From NCBI RefSeq assembly GCF_031426495.1, contig NZ_JANPLK010000009.1, forward strand, positions 108,975 through 172,974: 64,000 nt of DNA, in the 5' to 3' direction. The position numbers and the translations under genes are program-made. The notes beneath the pieces were generated by a model that worked only from the letters and a program-made list of their open reading frames with translations, did not search any database and was not told the origin of the DNA. How positions within the stretch are numbered: the first letter of the stretch is position 1; every line of letters starts with the position of its first letter. Of the stretch, positions 7,290 through 16,622 are shown piece by piece. The DNA is from Gemmatimonas sp. (lineage in GTDB: Bacteria; Gemmatimonadota; Gemmatimonadetes; Gemmatimonadales; Gemmatimonadaceae).

Positions 7290-10200
7290 CGGCCCCCGCG
7301 CTGCGCACATCGGCGACGTCCTCGGACACACTCGAAACGCGACTCGCCCGCGAACAGTCCACGCTGCGCGCCCGCTCGATGGCGGCCGTGGTTCTCGCTG
7401 TGATCGGCGTTGTCGCGCTCGCGTTGGTTTGCAGCGCGTGGCTGATGGCCGACGGACGTTGGATGACGTTGCCACGCGCGGTGCCGATCGCCATGTGGGT
7501 TGCGGCAGTGGCCGCCGCCGCTGGCCTCGTGTGGTCGCTGCGCAAGCGCAATGCGGATGTGTTATCGCTCACGTCGCTTGCCGCGGCGATCGAACGTGAG
7601 CAGGTGTTGCGCTCGGGCTCTCTGCGCGGTGCGCTGGAAGTAGCACGAACCGGCGCGCTCGGTGCGCGCGCCTCGCAGGATGTCGCTCGCCGATTGGCGC
7701 CGGGCGCGCTGGCGCCGCAGGTGGCGCAGCGACTCGGGCGCGGCGTGACGGTGGCCGGCGTGCTGGCTGCGATCACGGTGGGCGCACTTTCGTGGTCGGC
7801 GCGCGAAGCCCCCGATGGCTTCGCGGCCACGGTGCATCCGGTGCGCGCCTGGCGTGGTACTCTGCTGCCGGCCCTCGGTTTCGACAAACTCCCCACGCTC
7901 GTGCCGCGCGGGATGCCCGTATCGCTGCGCGTGCGCGCCGACGGCCGCAACAGCGTGACGATTTCGCGCCGGGCCGAAGGTGAGGCCTGGCGCGACACCA
8001 CGCTGAGTGTACGCGCTGATGGAATGGTCACGCTGGCCCTCGGTGCGGTCTCGGCGCCGATCACGGTTCGCGTGAACGACGGACGGGCGCCGGAACTGAA
8101 TGGCCTCATCACCGTGGCCGATCGCGGCTGGATCGGTGACGTCGCGCTGTTCGCCGACTATCCGGCGTATCTCCGTCGCACCGATGAATCGATGGAGCCG
8201 GTGCCGCCGCTGCGTGTGCCGCGTGGCACGCACGTGCGCGTGACGGCGATGCTGCGTGGTGGGGCGCGCGATGCGATGCTCACCGATGGTCGTGATACCG
8301 TGCGCTTCCCTGCGTCGGTGAACGGGGCCGCGGTATCGGCGAGGATTTCGCTCGACCACGATGGCAGCTGGAGCTGGATCGCGGCGGCCACGCCGAGCGC
8401 CGACGCTGCGACGTTGCCGCCCGAACTACCTGATGCGCTCGCGTTCACCGTTGTGCCGGACAAACGTCCGGAAGTCGCCATCGTCTCGCCAGGCTCCGAT
8501 ACCGCGATCGGTCCGACCGGTATCGTGCCGGTATACGTCGACGCCAGCGACGATCACGGCGTGAGCAACGTGTCGCTGCAGGTGTGGCGCGAAAGTGCCG
8601 GTGCAACGGGTGCGGTCACGCGTGAGCGCATCGATGTGGCGTCGCCGTCGTCGCCGCTGTTCCAAGGTGGCGCGTCGATCACACTCGACGGGCGCAAGCT
8701 CGAACCGGGTGATCGGTTGCATGTGACCGCGGTGGCCACCGACGATTCGCCGTGGCGCCAGACTACGGTGAGCGCCGAAGTGTTGTTGCGCGTGCCGAGT
8801 CTCACCGAGCAGCGGGCGATGGCTCGCGCGTTGGCCGATTCGCTGGCGGCGCAGGCGCAACGGTTGGCGCAGCAGGAGAAGCGGCTGCAGCAGAACACCG
8901 ATAACGCCGCCCGCAATCGCGACCTGAAGGGTGGCGGCACATCGGAAGAGGCGAAGGCCAACGGTACGGCCAAGACCGAAGGCGGCAAGAGCCAGTCGAT
9001 GAGCTTCTCGGCGGCCGAGAAGGCCAAGCAGTTGGCGCGCGATCAGCAGCAGCTGGGCGCCAAGGTGGATTCACTGCGACAGAACGCGAAGGAGCTCGAG
9101 TCGCGCTTGAAGAACGCGAACGCGCTCGACACGGCGCTGGCGTCGCGGATGAAAGACATCCAGAAGTTGTTGCGCGATGCGATGACCCCCGAGATGCAGA
9201 AGCAGCTCGAGGAGCTATCCAAGAATTCCGATCGACTCAGCGGCACCGAAGCGCAGAAGTCGATGCAGCAGCTAGGTGAGCAGCAGAAGCAGATGCGCGA
9301 GCAGCTGGAGAAGAGCGCTGAGATGCTGAAGCGCGCCGCGCTCGAAGGCGCGATGCAGACGCTGCGTGACGACGCGAAGGACTTGGCGAAGGAGCAGAAG
9401 CAAGCGGCCGATCGCATGGATGGTCGTCAGAGCGAGAGCCGGCAGAGCGAAGGACGTCAGGAGAGCGCCGCCTCGAGTCCGAAGGAGCTGGCCGATCGCG
9501 CGCGTGAACTCGAGCGCGAAGTGCAGGCGCTGGCGAAGCGTCTGGAAGAGGCTGGCGCCAAGCCCGGCGCCTCGAAGACGCGCGCCGCGCAGCCGCTGGT
9601 GAACCAGGCGGCCGATGCCATGCAGAAGGCGGCGCAGGCGCAGCAGCAAAACGGCCCGAAGCAGGCCGGCGAGAAGGCGGGTGAACAGGGCCAGCCCAAG
9701 CCTGGCGAGAAGGATCCAAACGCGGCGGGCAAGGAGCCAGGCCAAGACGGCGCGGCGGGGCAGAAGCAGCCTGGCGGCGAGCCCAAACCGGGCGCCGAGA
9801 AGTCGGGCGCGCAGCCAAACGGTCAGCAGGGGCAACAGGGCACGCCGCAGCCAGGCCAGCAGGGGCAGAGCCAGCAGGGCGGCAAGCCGCAAGCGGGCCA
9901 GCAGGGCGACCCTGGTGATCAAGCCCGCAAGGCCGCTGACGCCATGGACAAGGCCGCGCAGCAGCTGTCGGCCGCGCGCGACGCGCAGGTCGATGCCTGG
10001 AAGACAGAGTTGTCCAGCGAGCTCGATCAGTCCATCAACGAAACGATGCAGTTGGCGCGTCAGCAGTCGGAGCTCGAACAGAAGGCCCGTAGCCAAGGTG
10101 CGCAGGGCATGCAAGGCGAGCAGAGCGCGCTGCAGCAGGGTGTGCAACAGGCGGCCGAGCGGCTCGAGAAGGCCGGGCGCAGTTCGTCCTTGCTGTCGCA

Positions 10201-10930
10201 GCGTTCGCAGAAGGCCATGGGCGAAGCGCAGCGTCGCGTGGAGCAGGCCACGCAGCAGATGCAGCAGTCGGGGCAGCCTGGCGGCAGTGAGCAGGCGCAG
10301 AACGCGATGAAGGACGCCAGCGAGGCGCTCAATCAGGCGTTGTCGTCGCTGGTGCGCGATCGCGAAAAGATGAACGGCGCGCAGTCGGCGTCGGGCTTCA
10401 CGGAAATGATGGAGCAGCTCAAGCAGCTCGCGCAGCAGCAGGGGCAGCTCAACGGCCAGATGCAGGGGCTCAACATGTTGCCCGGCGGCGCGAAGGGTGA
10501 CGCCGCGAGGCAGCAGTCGCGCGTGCTCGCCAAGCAGCAGCGTGATGTGGCGCGCTCATTGAACGACGTGTCGGATGCCGATCAGACCGGACGCATGGAT
10601 GCGTTGGCGAAGGAAGCGCAAACGTTGTCGCAGCAGATCGAACGGAACGGCATCGACCCCGCGGTCGCGGCGCGTCAGGCGCAGCTGTATCGCCGACTGC
10701 TCGATGCCGGTCGCTTCCTCGAGCAGGATGAGCGCGACGATCAGGGCCCGCGTGAGGCGAAGGCGGCCAACGGCAACGGCGCCTCCGGGCGCGTGGATGG
10801 CACGCCGTCGGGCAAGGCGGCCAACAAGTTTGCGCCGCCCACGTGGAACGAACTGCGCGGCCTCGGTCCCTACGAGCGTCGCATCGTGATCGAGTACTTC
10901 CGCAAGCTCAATGGCACGACGCCGCCGTAA
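7286..10930 (+). CDS. DUF4175-type giant membrane-anchored coiled-coil protein
   Basis: 1214 residues starting at GTG 7286. Two hydrophobic helices lie near residues 33-55 and 62-80 and a third near 150-165. A periplasmic beta-rich part (about 180-510) then contains 'VAIVSPGSDTAIGPTG' and a Big-like fold. From about 515 onward it is a Gln/Lys/Ala-rich coiled coil, with a Gly/Pro/Gln low-complexity linker near 780-880 and more coiled coil to about 1120. The C-terminus, 'NELRGLGPYERRIVIEYFRKL', is conserved-looking. This layout matches the DUF4175/TIGR02302 group. The role is unknown; a structural envelope job is inference. Confidence 0.8.
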   Translation: MTAPALRTSATSSDTLETRLAREQSTLRARSMAAVVLAVIGVVALALVCSAWLMADGRWMTLPRAVPIAMWVAAVAAAAGLVWSLRKRNADVLSLTSLAAAIEREQVLRSGSLRGALEVARTGALGARASQDVARRLAPGALAPQVAQRLGRGVTVAGVLAAITVGALSWSAREAPDGFAATVHPVRAWRGTLLPALGFDKLPTLVPRGMPVSLRVRADGRNSVTISRRAEGEAWRDTTLSVRADGMVTLALGAVSAPITVRVNDGRAPELNGLITVADRGWIGDVALFADYPAYLRRTDESMEPVPPLRVPRGTHVRVTAMLRGGARDAMLTDGRDTVRFPASVNGAAVSARISLDHDGSWSWIAAATPSADAATLPPELPDALAFTVVPDKRPEVAIVSPGSDTAIGPTGIVPVYVDASDDHGVSNVSLQVWRESAGATGAVTRERIDVASPSSPLFQGGASITLDGRKLEPGDRLHVTAVATDDSPWRQTTVSAEVLLRVPSLTEQRAMARALADSLAAQAQRLAQQEKRLQQNTDNAARNRDLKGGGTSEEAKANGTAKTEGGKSQSMSFSAAEKAKQLARDQQQLGAKVDSLRQNAKELESRLKNANALDTALASRMKDIQKLLRDAMTPEMQKQLEELSKNSDRLSGTEAQKSMQQLGEQQKQMREQLEKSAEMLKRAALEGAMQTLRDDAKDLAKEQKQAADRMDGRQSESRQSEGRQESAASSPKELADRARELEREVQALAKRLEEAGAKPGASKTRAAQPLVNQAADAMQKAAQAQQQNGPKQAGEKAGEQGQPKPGEKDPNAAGKEPGQDGAAGQKQPGGEPKPGAEKSGAQPNGQQGQQGTPQPGQQGQSQQGGKPQAGQQGDPGDQARKAADAMDKAAQQLSAARDAQVDAWKTELSSELDQSINETMQLARQQSELEQKARSQGAQGMQGEQSALQQGVQQAAERLEKAGRSSSLLSQRSQKAMGEAQRRVEQATQQMQQSGQPGGSEQAQNAMKDASEALNQALSSLVRDREKMNGAQSASGFTEMMEQLKQLAQQQGQLNGQMQGLNMLPGGAKGDAARQQSRVLAKQQRDVARSLNDVSDADQTGRMDALAKEAQTLSQQIERNGIDPAVAARQAQLYRRLLDAGRFLEQDERDDQGPREAKAANGNGASGRVDGTPSGKAANKFAPPTWNELRGLGPYERRIVIEYFRKLNGTTPP

Positions 10931-12692
10931 GGTGCTCGTGTTGCCTCGGGTGATCTTCGCGCTGTCGTTCGGCGCACTGTCGATCGCATCAACGAGCGCA
11001 CACGCGCAAAGCGGATCGCAGGGCGGCGCACGTCCGCCTGCCACGCGCGTCGACTCCACCGACGCGCTGGGGACCGCGCTGGACGCTGAAGACAAGGGCG
11101 ACATGAAGAAGGCCGCCCTCGCCTACCGCGAGGTGCTGCAGCGCGCGCTCATTCCCGGCAACTCCGACGGTGATAAGGTGGCGTTGTCGTTGCTCGGGCT
11201 CGAGCGCGTGTGGGCCGAGTTGGGGATGCGCGATTCCATCATCCCGGTCGCGCAACGCGTGGTGCAGTTGCGTCCCACCGATCCGGTGGCGCGCAGCATT
11301 CAGTTGCGCGCCTTGGTCACGATCGGGCGCGACGACGAGGCGCGCCTCGCGTTCACGTCGTGGCGTCGTGCCGCCGGCAACGACGGTGCGCCCTTCCGCG
11401 AATATGCCCGGCTGCTGCTGCAACAAGGGCGCGCGCTGGCAGCTGATTCCGTCCTCGGCGACGCGGGCCGATTGTTGGGTTCTGGTGGCGCCCTTTCGGG
11501 AGAAGTGGCGCAGCTGCATGTGGCGTTGGGACGTTGGAATGCGGCCGCCGTGGCGTTTCGCGAGGCGTTGCGCGACGAGCTGTATCTCGAAACGGCGGCC
11601 ATGTTCGCGCTGAATCGTGCCCCGGCACCCACGCGTGACTCCATCCGCACGGTGCTGCTGGCCGACCCCGCCGTGTTAGCGCCGCGCCGATTGCTCTCAG
11701 CGCTCGAGTTGGCGTGGGGCGAGCCTCGCCGCGCGTGGTTCGCGCTGGCGTCGGTGAAGGCCGATGACTCCACGTCGGCCGCGTGGCGTGCGTTCGGTGA
11801 GCGCGCTGAGCTGGCGCAGTCATGGCTGGTGGCGCGTGACGCGTGGACGGCGGTGTTCGAGAAGCGTGGTGACCTCGAAGCGCAGCAGCGTGCGGCGCAG
11901 GATGCGCTCAACGCCGGCGATGCCGCGGGTGCCTTGCAGCTCACGTCGCGCAAAGGCCCTGGCTCCGATGTGGTGCGCGCCCGTGCGTTGCTGCCCATCG
12001 AGATCGCCGCCCTTGGTGAACTCGGTCGGGCCTCGGAAGCGCAGCAACGGATCGAGGCCTCGGGCAAGCTGCTCGACGAAACCGCCCGGTCGGCGATGGC
12101 GCGACCGCTGGTGAGCGCCTATCTGCGCGCCGGCGACCTGACGCGGGCCAAGGAAGCCGTGAAAGGCACCGACCTCGAAGACGACGACGAGACCGCCGGC
12201 TGGCTGGCGCTGTACGACGGTGATCTCACCACCGCACGCAAACGACTCGTGCGCGCCGCTACGCAGCGCGGTGAGTTGGTAGACGCCCTCGGCATTCTGG
12301 CGCGTACGAGAGTGGATCAATCAGCGGGACTCGGCGCGGCGTTTCTCGCGCTGGCGCGACGGGATTCCGCCGGTGCGGCAGCGCGCTTTATTGCGCTCTC
12401 CGACTCGGTTGGACCGGCGGCGCCGGCGCTGCTCTCCATGGCGGCGCGGTTGTCGCCGAAAACCGGCGCCATGACGCTGTGGGATCGCATCATCGCCTCC
12501 TGGCCCAAGAGTCCGGAAGCTGCCGAAGCGCTGCTGGCTTCGGCCCGCGCGCTGTTGGCCGCCGGCGACAAAACGGGCGCCACGACGCGCTTCGAAACGC
12601 TGCTCGTGGACTATTCCACCAGTGCGCTGGCCCCTCAGGCGCGCCGTGAACTCGAGCGGATGAAAGGGCAGGTACCGCCTGTGACTCATTGA
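10911..12692 (+). CDS. Secreted tetratricopeptide-repeat protein
   Basis: 593 residues with a signal peptide ending near 'STSAHAQS' (about residue 33). The mature protein is almost wholly helical pairs with the A/G/L/Y spacing of TPR repeats, for example 'DAEDKGDMKKAALAYREVL', 'VALGRWNAAAVAFREAL' and a final 'GDKTGATTRFETLLVDY'. No enzyme motif is seen. It overlaps the DUF4175 gene by 20 bases, so it is part of the same transcript and likely works with it in the periplasm as an adaptor. The TPR call is by pattern; the partner is an inference. Confidence 0.78.
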   Translation: MARRRRKVLVLPRVIFALSFGALSIASTSAHAQSGSQGGARPPATRVDSTDALGTALDAEDKGDMKKAALAYREVLQRALIPGNSDGDKVALSLLGLERVWAELGMRDSIIPVAQRVVQLRPTDPVARSIQLRALVTIGRDDEARLAFTSWRRAAGNDGAPFREYARLLLQQGRALAADSVLGDAGRLLGSGGALSGEVAQLHVALGRWNAAAVAFREALRDELYLETAAMFALNRAPAPTRDSIRTVLLADPAVLAPRRLLSALELAWGEPRRAWFALASVKADDSTSAAWRAFGERAELAQSWLVARDAWTAVFEKRGDLEAQQRAAQDALNAGDAAGALQLTSRKGPGSDVVRARALLPIEIAALGELGRASEAQQRIEASGKLLDETARSAMARPLVSAYLRAGDLTRAKEAVKGTDLEDDDETAGWLALYDGDLTTARKRLVRAATQRGELVDALGILARTRVDQSAGLGAAFLALARRDSAGAAARFIALSDSVGPAAPALLSMAARLSPKTGAMTLWDRIIASWPKSPEAAEALLASARALLAAGDKTGATTRFETLLVDYSTSALAPQARRELERMKGQVPPVTH

Positions 12693-12715
12693 GCGTTCGC
12701 GGGTACATTTCCCCT

Positions 12716-14011
12716 ATGCGCTCGTTCGTTCGTAGCACGCTCTGGAGCCGCGTGATCGCGGCCCTGCTCGTCACCATGGTGTCACTCACCATGGCGCGCT
12801 CGCTGTCGGCGCAATCGATGTTGCTGCCGATGGACGACAGTCAGCGCAATCACCTCAAAGCCTACGGCGTCACGTACCTCGCGCTCAAGAACGGGCAGAA
12901 GGCCGAGTGGCTGCTGAATTATCGTGGCGGCTCGTTCCTGTTGCCCGATGCGCCCGACCTGCGTCGCCGCGCCGCGCTCGACGGCGTGAGCATCGAACTG
13001 ATGACCGACGCCGCCGTGGCCGCGATGCGCGCCGAAGTGGCGGGCGGCAACATGGACGCCGTCGTGCTGGAGCGCGCCCCCAAGATCGCGATTTACCGTC
13101 CGGTCGATCAGCCACCCTGGGACGACGCCGTTACCCTCGCCCTCACCTACGCCGGCATCGAATTCACGTCGGTGTGGGACGATGCCGTGATGCAGGGTGA
13201 CTTGTCGAAGTACGACTGGGTGCACCTGCACCACGAAGACTTCACGGGCCAGTTCAACAAGCTGTATCTCGCCTATCGCGACGCGCCCTGGTTTGTCGCG
13301 CAGCGCGAACGCGACATCGCCATGGCCAAGCGCTTCGGCAAGGCTGACGTGCCAGGGCTCAAGAAAGCGGTGGCCGACAACATTCGCGGCTTCGTCGATC
13401 GCGGCGGCTTTCTGTTCGCCATGTGCGGTGCCACGGAGTCGCTTGATCTCGCGATTGCGGCGTTCACGGTCGACATCGCGGGACCGTTCTCCGATGGCAC
13501 TCCGCCGGCCCCCGACGCTGACGCGCGCATGGATTGGACGCGAGCGCTGGCCTTTACGGGCGCGCATGTCGAACCGTCACCATACATCAACGCGCTCAGC
13601 GACATCGACGGCCATCAGGTCAATGTGCCGGCCCGTCGTCAGCCGCTCGGCACCTTCACGCTGTTCGACTTCTCGGCCAAGCTCGATCCGGTGGCCACGA
13701 TGCTGGTGCAGAATCATCGCACCGTGGTGCCCGATTTCTACGGCGTGACCACGAGCTTCAATCGCGCCATCGTGAAGCCCGGCGTGACCGTGCTCGCCAG
13801 CGAAGATGGCGCGCCATGGAGCAAGTATCTGCACGGTGACGCGGGTAAGGGTTCGTGGACCTTCCTGGGCGGTCACGACCCCGAAGACGCGCAGCACGCC
13901 ATCGGCAGCGCGCCCACCGATCTGTCGTTGCACCCGAACTCGCCCGGCTACCGGCTTATCCTGAACAACGTCCTGTTTCCCGCTGCGAAGAAGAAGCCGC
14001 GCAAGACGTGA
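12716..14011 (+). CDS. Secreted protein of unknown function, 'asparagine synthetase B-like' label family
   Basis: About 431 residues with a signal peptide ending near 'ARSLSAQS'. The mature N-terminus 'MLLPMDDSQRNHLKAYGV' and 'AEWLLNYRGGSFLL' resemble a set of Bacteroidota proteins that I recall being labelled asparagine synthetase B, but no glutaminase Cys or ATP-pyrophosphatase loop is visible, so that label should not be trusted. 'RGFVDRGGFLFAMCGATES' looks like a class-I amidotransferase-like strand and elbow, related in style to DUF4159. The ATG at 12716 fits the signal peptide; an in-frame TTG at 12689 overlaps the upstream stop. Confidence 0.6.
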   Translation: MRSFVRSTLWSRVIAALLVTMVSLTMARSLSAQSMLLPMDDSQRNHLKAYGVTYLALKNGQKAEWLLNYRGGSFLLPDAPDLRRRAALDGVSIELMTDAAVAAMRAEVAGGNMDAVVLERAPKIAIYRPVDQPPWDDAVTLALTYAGIEFTSVWDDAVMQGDLSKYDWVHLHHEDFTGQFNKLYLAYRDAPWFVAQRERDIAMAKRFGKADVPGLKKAVADNIRGFVDRGGFLFAMCGATESLDLAIAAFTVDIAGPFSDGTPPAPDADARMDWTRALAFTGAHVEPSPYINALSDIDGHQVNVPARRQPLGTFTLFDFSAKLDPVATMLVQNHRTVVPDFYGVTTSFNRAIVKPGVTVLASEDGAPWSKYLHGDAGKGSWTFLGGHDPEDAQHAIGSAPTDLSLHPNSPGYRLILNNVLFPAAKKKPRKT

Positions 14012-16572
14012 CGGGCAAGCGTGTAGTGAAGGCCGGCGCGAAGACTCTCGGTGAGACGCGCCTGTCCCCGAAGGCCGCCAGCGCGGTGCGGGTGGCGATC
14101 AAGCTCGCCGGCGGGAACGAAGTGTGCTTCGTCTGCGCCGTTGACGACGAGAACCTGATCACGACGGCGCGCGTGGTGTTCCGCGGCGACGTGCGCAGTG
14201 TACTGGCGCTGCCGGGGGTGGCCGAGCGCGGCGAGTTGATGCTGCACAACCATCCGTCGGGATTGCTCGAACCGAGTGATGCAGATCTCGAAGTGGCGGC
14301 GCGCATTCACGGCAACGGTGTGGGCTTCGCCATCGTGGACAACGAGGCCACGCGTGTGTACGTGGTGGCGGAAGTGCCGCGCAGCAAACAGAAGCTGCCG
14401 GTGTCGCTCGACGATGTGGACGTCACGCTCGGGCCCTACGGTCTGATCGCGCAAACCATGCAGCGCGTGAGCGGGTCGCGCGACTACGAAGACCGGCCCA
14501 GTCAGCGCGCGATGGCGGCCGCGGTGACGGAGACATTCAATCGCGGTGGCGTGGCCCTTCTGGAAGCCGGCACGGGCGTTGGCAAGTCGTTGGGCTATCT
14601 CGTGCCCGCGTTGCGATGGGCGGCGGCCAACGGTGAACGCACGATCGTGTCGACCAACACGATCACGCTGCAGGAGCAGCTGGTCGCCAAGGATTTGCCG
14701 TTTTTGCAACGCGCGCTCACCGATCAAAAGGTGCGCTTCGCATTGTTGAAAGGATGGCGGAATTATCTCTGTCTCCAGCGCTTGGAGCAGGCGCGCGGGG
14801 CCGGGGCCGCCCTGTTCGATGCTGCTGGCGCCGGCGACGTGGAGCAGATCGCCGAATGGGCGGAGAAAACGCAGGACGGCTCGCTGGCCGACTTGCCGAC
14901 ACCGCCGCGTCCCGATGTGTGGGATGAGGTCGCGGCCGAGCCGGATCTGTGCGGGCGCATGAAGTGCTCGTTCTACGACAAGTGCTTCCTGTTCAAGGCG
15001 CGCAAGGAAGCGGCGGCGGCCGACGTCGTGGTGGTGAATCACCACCTGCTGCTGTCGGACGTTGCCGTACGGCGTCAGGCGCAGAACTGGGAAGACTCGG
15101 CCGTGTTACCCGCTTACAAGCGACTGGTGATCGACGAGGGCCATCATCTCGAAGATGCGGCCGCGTCGCACTTGGGCAGCTCGATCACGCGGCGCGCACT
15201 GGCTCGGTTGTTCAACCGACTCGAGCGCCGTGGCAAGGGATTGTTGCCGGCACTCGCGGCCAAGCTTGGCGGCTTCAGCGATTTGCACAGCGTGGCCAGT
15301 CTCGATCTGGTGCAAACGCGCATGGTATCGAGTGCGGCCACGGCGCGTGATCGCACACAGCTGCTGTTCGAACTGCTGTCGGCGGTGCTCGAGGGCACTG
15401 GTGCACCGATCTTGCGGCTCACCGACGATTTTCAGCAGCACGCGCTCTGGATCAACGGCATCGAAGACACGCTGGCCGATCTGCTCATCGAGATCGCGTC
15501 GCTTTCCGATGGGTTGCGGTTGGTGACGGAGCGATTGGAGAGCGATCAGAAGCGCAGTGAAGAGATGGCGCCGCTGCTGAACGAAGTGCGGGCGGTGACG
15601 CGCAGATTGGCGGGCGCCGGTGATTCGTTGTCGCGCGGACTGCAGCCGCCCAAGGATAAGGATCCCGTGGTGCGCTGGATGGAGTTCCAGGGCAAGCCGA
15701 CCGCCACCGAGCGTAACGTGGCCGTGCATTGCGTGCCGCTGGACTTGGCGCCGGTGTTGCGCGACGACCTCTTCGGTCGCGTGGAGACGACGGTGATTAC
15801 GAGTGCCACGCTGGCCACTGACGGCGGCTTCGGCTTTCTCGAACAGCGGCTGGGGCTCGACCAGGGCACGTTCACCAAGCGCACGGCGATCTTCGAGTCG
15901 CCGTTCAACTATCCGCGTCAGGCGCTGCTGGTGGTGCCCACGGATTTGCCGGCGCCGAACGAACATCCGCGCGAACACTTCGCGGCGGTCGTGCAGCAGA
16001 TGCGCGACTTGATCATCGCGAGCGATGGCGGACTGTTCGGGCTGTTCACCAGCCATCGCGACGTGCGCGAGATGGCGCAGCAGCTGCGCGAGATGGGGAT
16101 GGATGGACCGACTCCACTCTTGGTGCACGGTGAGGAGCCGCGCGATGTGTTGCTGCAGCGCTTTCGCGATTCCGGTCGCGCCGTGCTGCTGGGCACTGCG
16201 ACTTTCTGGGAAGGAGTAGACGTGCCGGGCAACGCGCTGCGCGGTTTGCTGATCGCGAAGCTGCCCTTCCGCGTGCCCACCGAGCCCATGGTGGCGGCGC
16301 AGTGCGAAGCGATCGAAGCGCGCGGTGGCAATGCGTTCGTGGAGTTCATGCTACCGCATGCCTCGCTGCGCCTCAAGCAGGGCTTCGGCCGTCTCATCCG
16401 GACCGCCACCGACTCGGGGGTGGTCGTCATCAGTGACCCACGCGTGGTCACCAAGCGCTACGGGCGAGACTTGTTGAACGCGCTACCGCCGGCCAAAAGA
16501 GTGACCGGACCGTGGGGTACGGTGCGCGATGACGTGTCTCGGTTCTATGCGGGCGAACTGGCCAAGCGGTAG
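14008..16572 (+). CDS. RadC-like JAB/MPN domain fused to a DinG-family XPD-type DNA helicase
   Basis: 854 residues from GTG 14008, overlapping the previous stop. Residues about 15-125 form a RadC-like MPN domain with the full metal motif H80-N-H82-P-S-G and D93, exactly H-x-H-x10-D. Residues 160-854 are a DinG/XPD superfamily 2 helicase: Walker A 'EAGTGVGKS' (186-194), four Cys (255, 315, 320, 326) placed as an iron-sulfur cluster site, 'VIDEGHH' box with D376, and C-terminal 'LLGTATFWEGVDVPGNAL' and 'QGFGRLIRT'. The helicase is expected to unwind 5'-tailed DNA or R-loops. The fusion is unusual; a nuclease or peptidase role for the JAB part is not shown. Confidence 0.88.
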   Translation: MTGKRVVKAGAKTLGETRLSPKAASAVRVAIKLAGGNEVCFVCAVDDENLITTARVVFRGDVRSVLALPGVAERGELMLHNHPSGLLEPSDADLEVAARIHGNGVGFAIVDNEATRVYVVAEVPRSKQKLPVSLDDVDVTLGPYGLIAQTMQRVSGSRDYEDRPSQRAMAAAVTETFNRGGVALLEAGTGVGKSLGYLVPALRWAAANGERTIVSTNTITLQEQLVAKDLPFLQRALTDQKVRFALLKGWRNYLCLQRLEQARGAGAALFDAAGAGDVEQIAEWAEKTQDGSLADLPTPPRPDVWDEVAAEPDLCGRMKCSFYDKCFLFKARKEAAAADVVVVNHHLLLSDVAVRRQAQNWEDSAVLPAYKRLVIDEGHHLEDAAASHLGSSITRRALARLFNRLERRGKGLLPALAAKLGGFSDLHSVASLDLVQTRMVSSAATARDRTQLLFELLSAVLEGTGAPILRLTDDFQQHALWINGIEDTLADLLIEIASLSDGLRLVTERLESDQKRSEEMAPLLNEVRAVTRRLAGAGDSLSRGLQPPKDKDPVVRWMEFQGKPTATERNVAVHCVPLDLAPVLRDDLFGRVETTVITSATLATDGGFGFLEQRLGLDQGTFTKRTAIFESPFNYPRQALLVVPTDLPAPNEHPREHFAAVVQQMRDLIIASDGGLFGLFTSHRDVREMAQQLREMGMDGPTPLLVHGEEPRDVLLQRFRDSGRAVLLGTATFWEGVDVPGNALRGLLIAKLPFRVPTEPMVAAQCEAIEARGGNAFVEFMLPHASLRLKQGFGRLIRTATDSGVVVISDPRVVTKRYGRDLLNALPPAKRVTGPWGTVRDDVSRFYAGELAKR

Positions 16573-16622
16573 CTTCTTGTAGGCACTCTGCACGCTCCAC
16601 GAACTCCGGACCTACGACTCCT

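Noticed and set aside
13855..14007. Upstream extension of the JAB-helicase gene
   Set aside because: It overlaps the end of the preceding gene and reads as low-quality Arg-rich sequence; the GTG at 14008 with a GTGA overlap is the better start.
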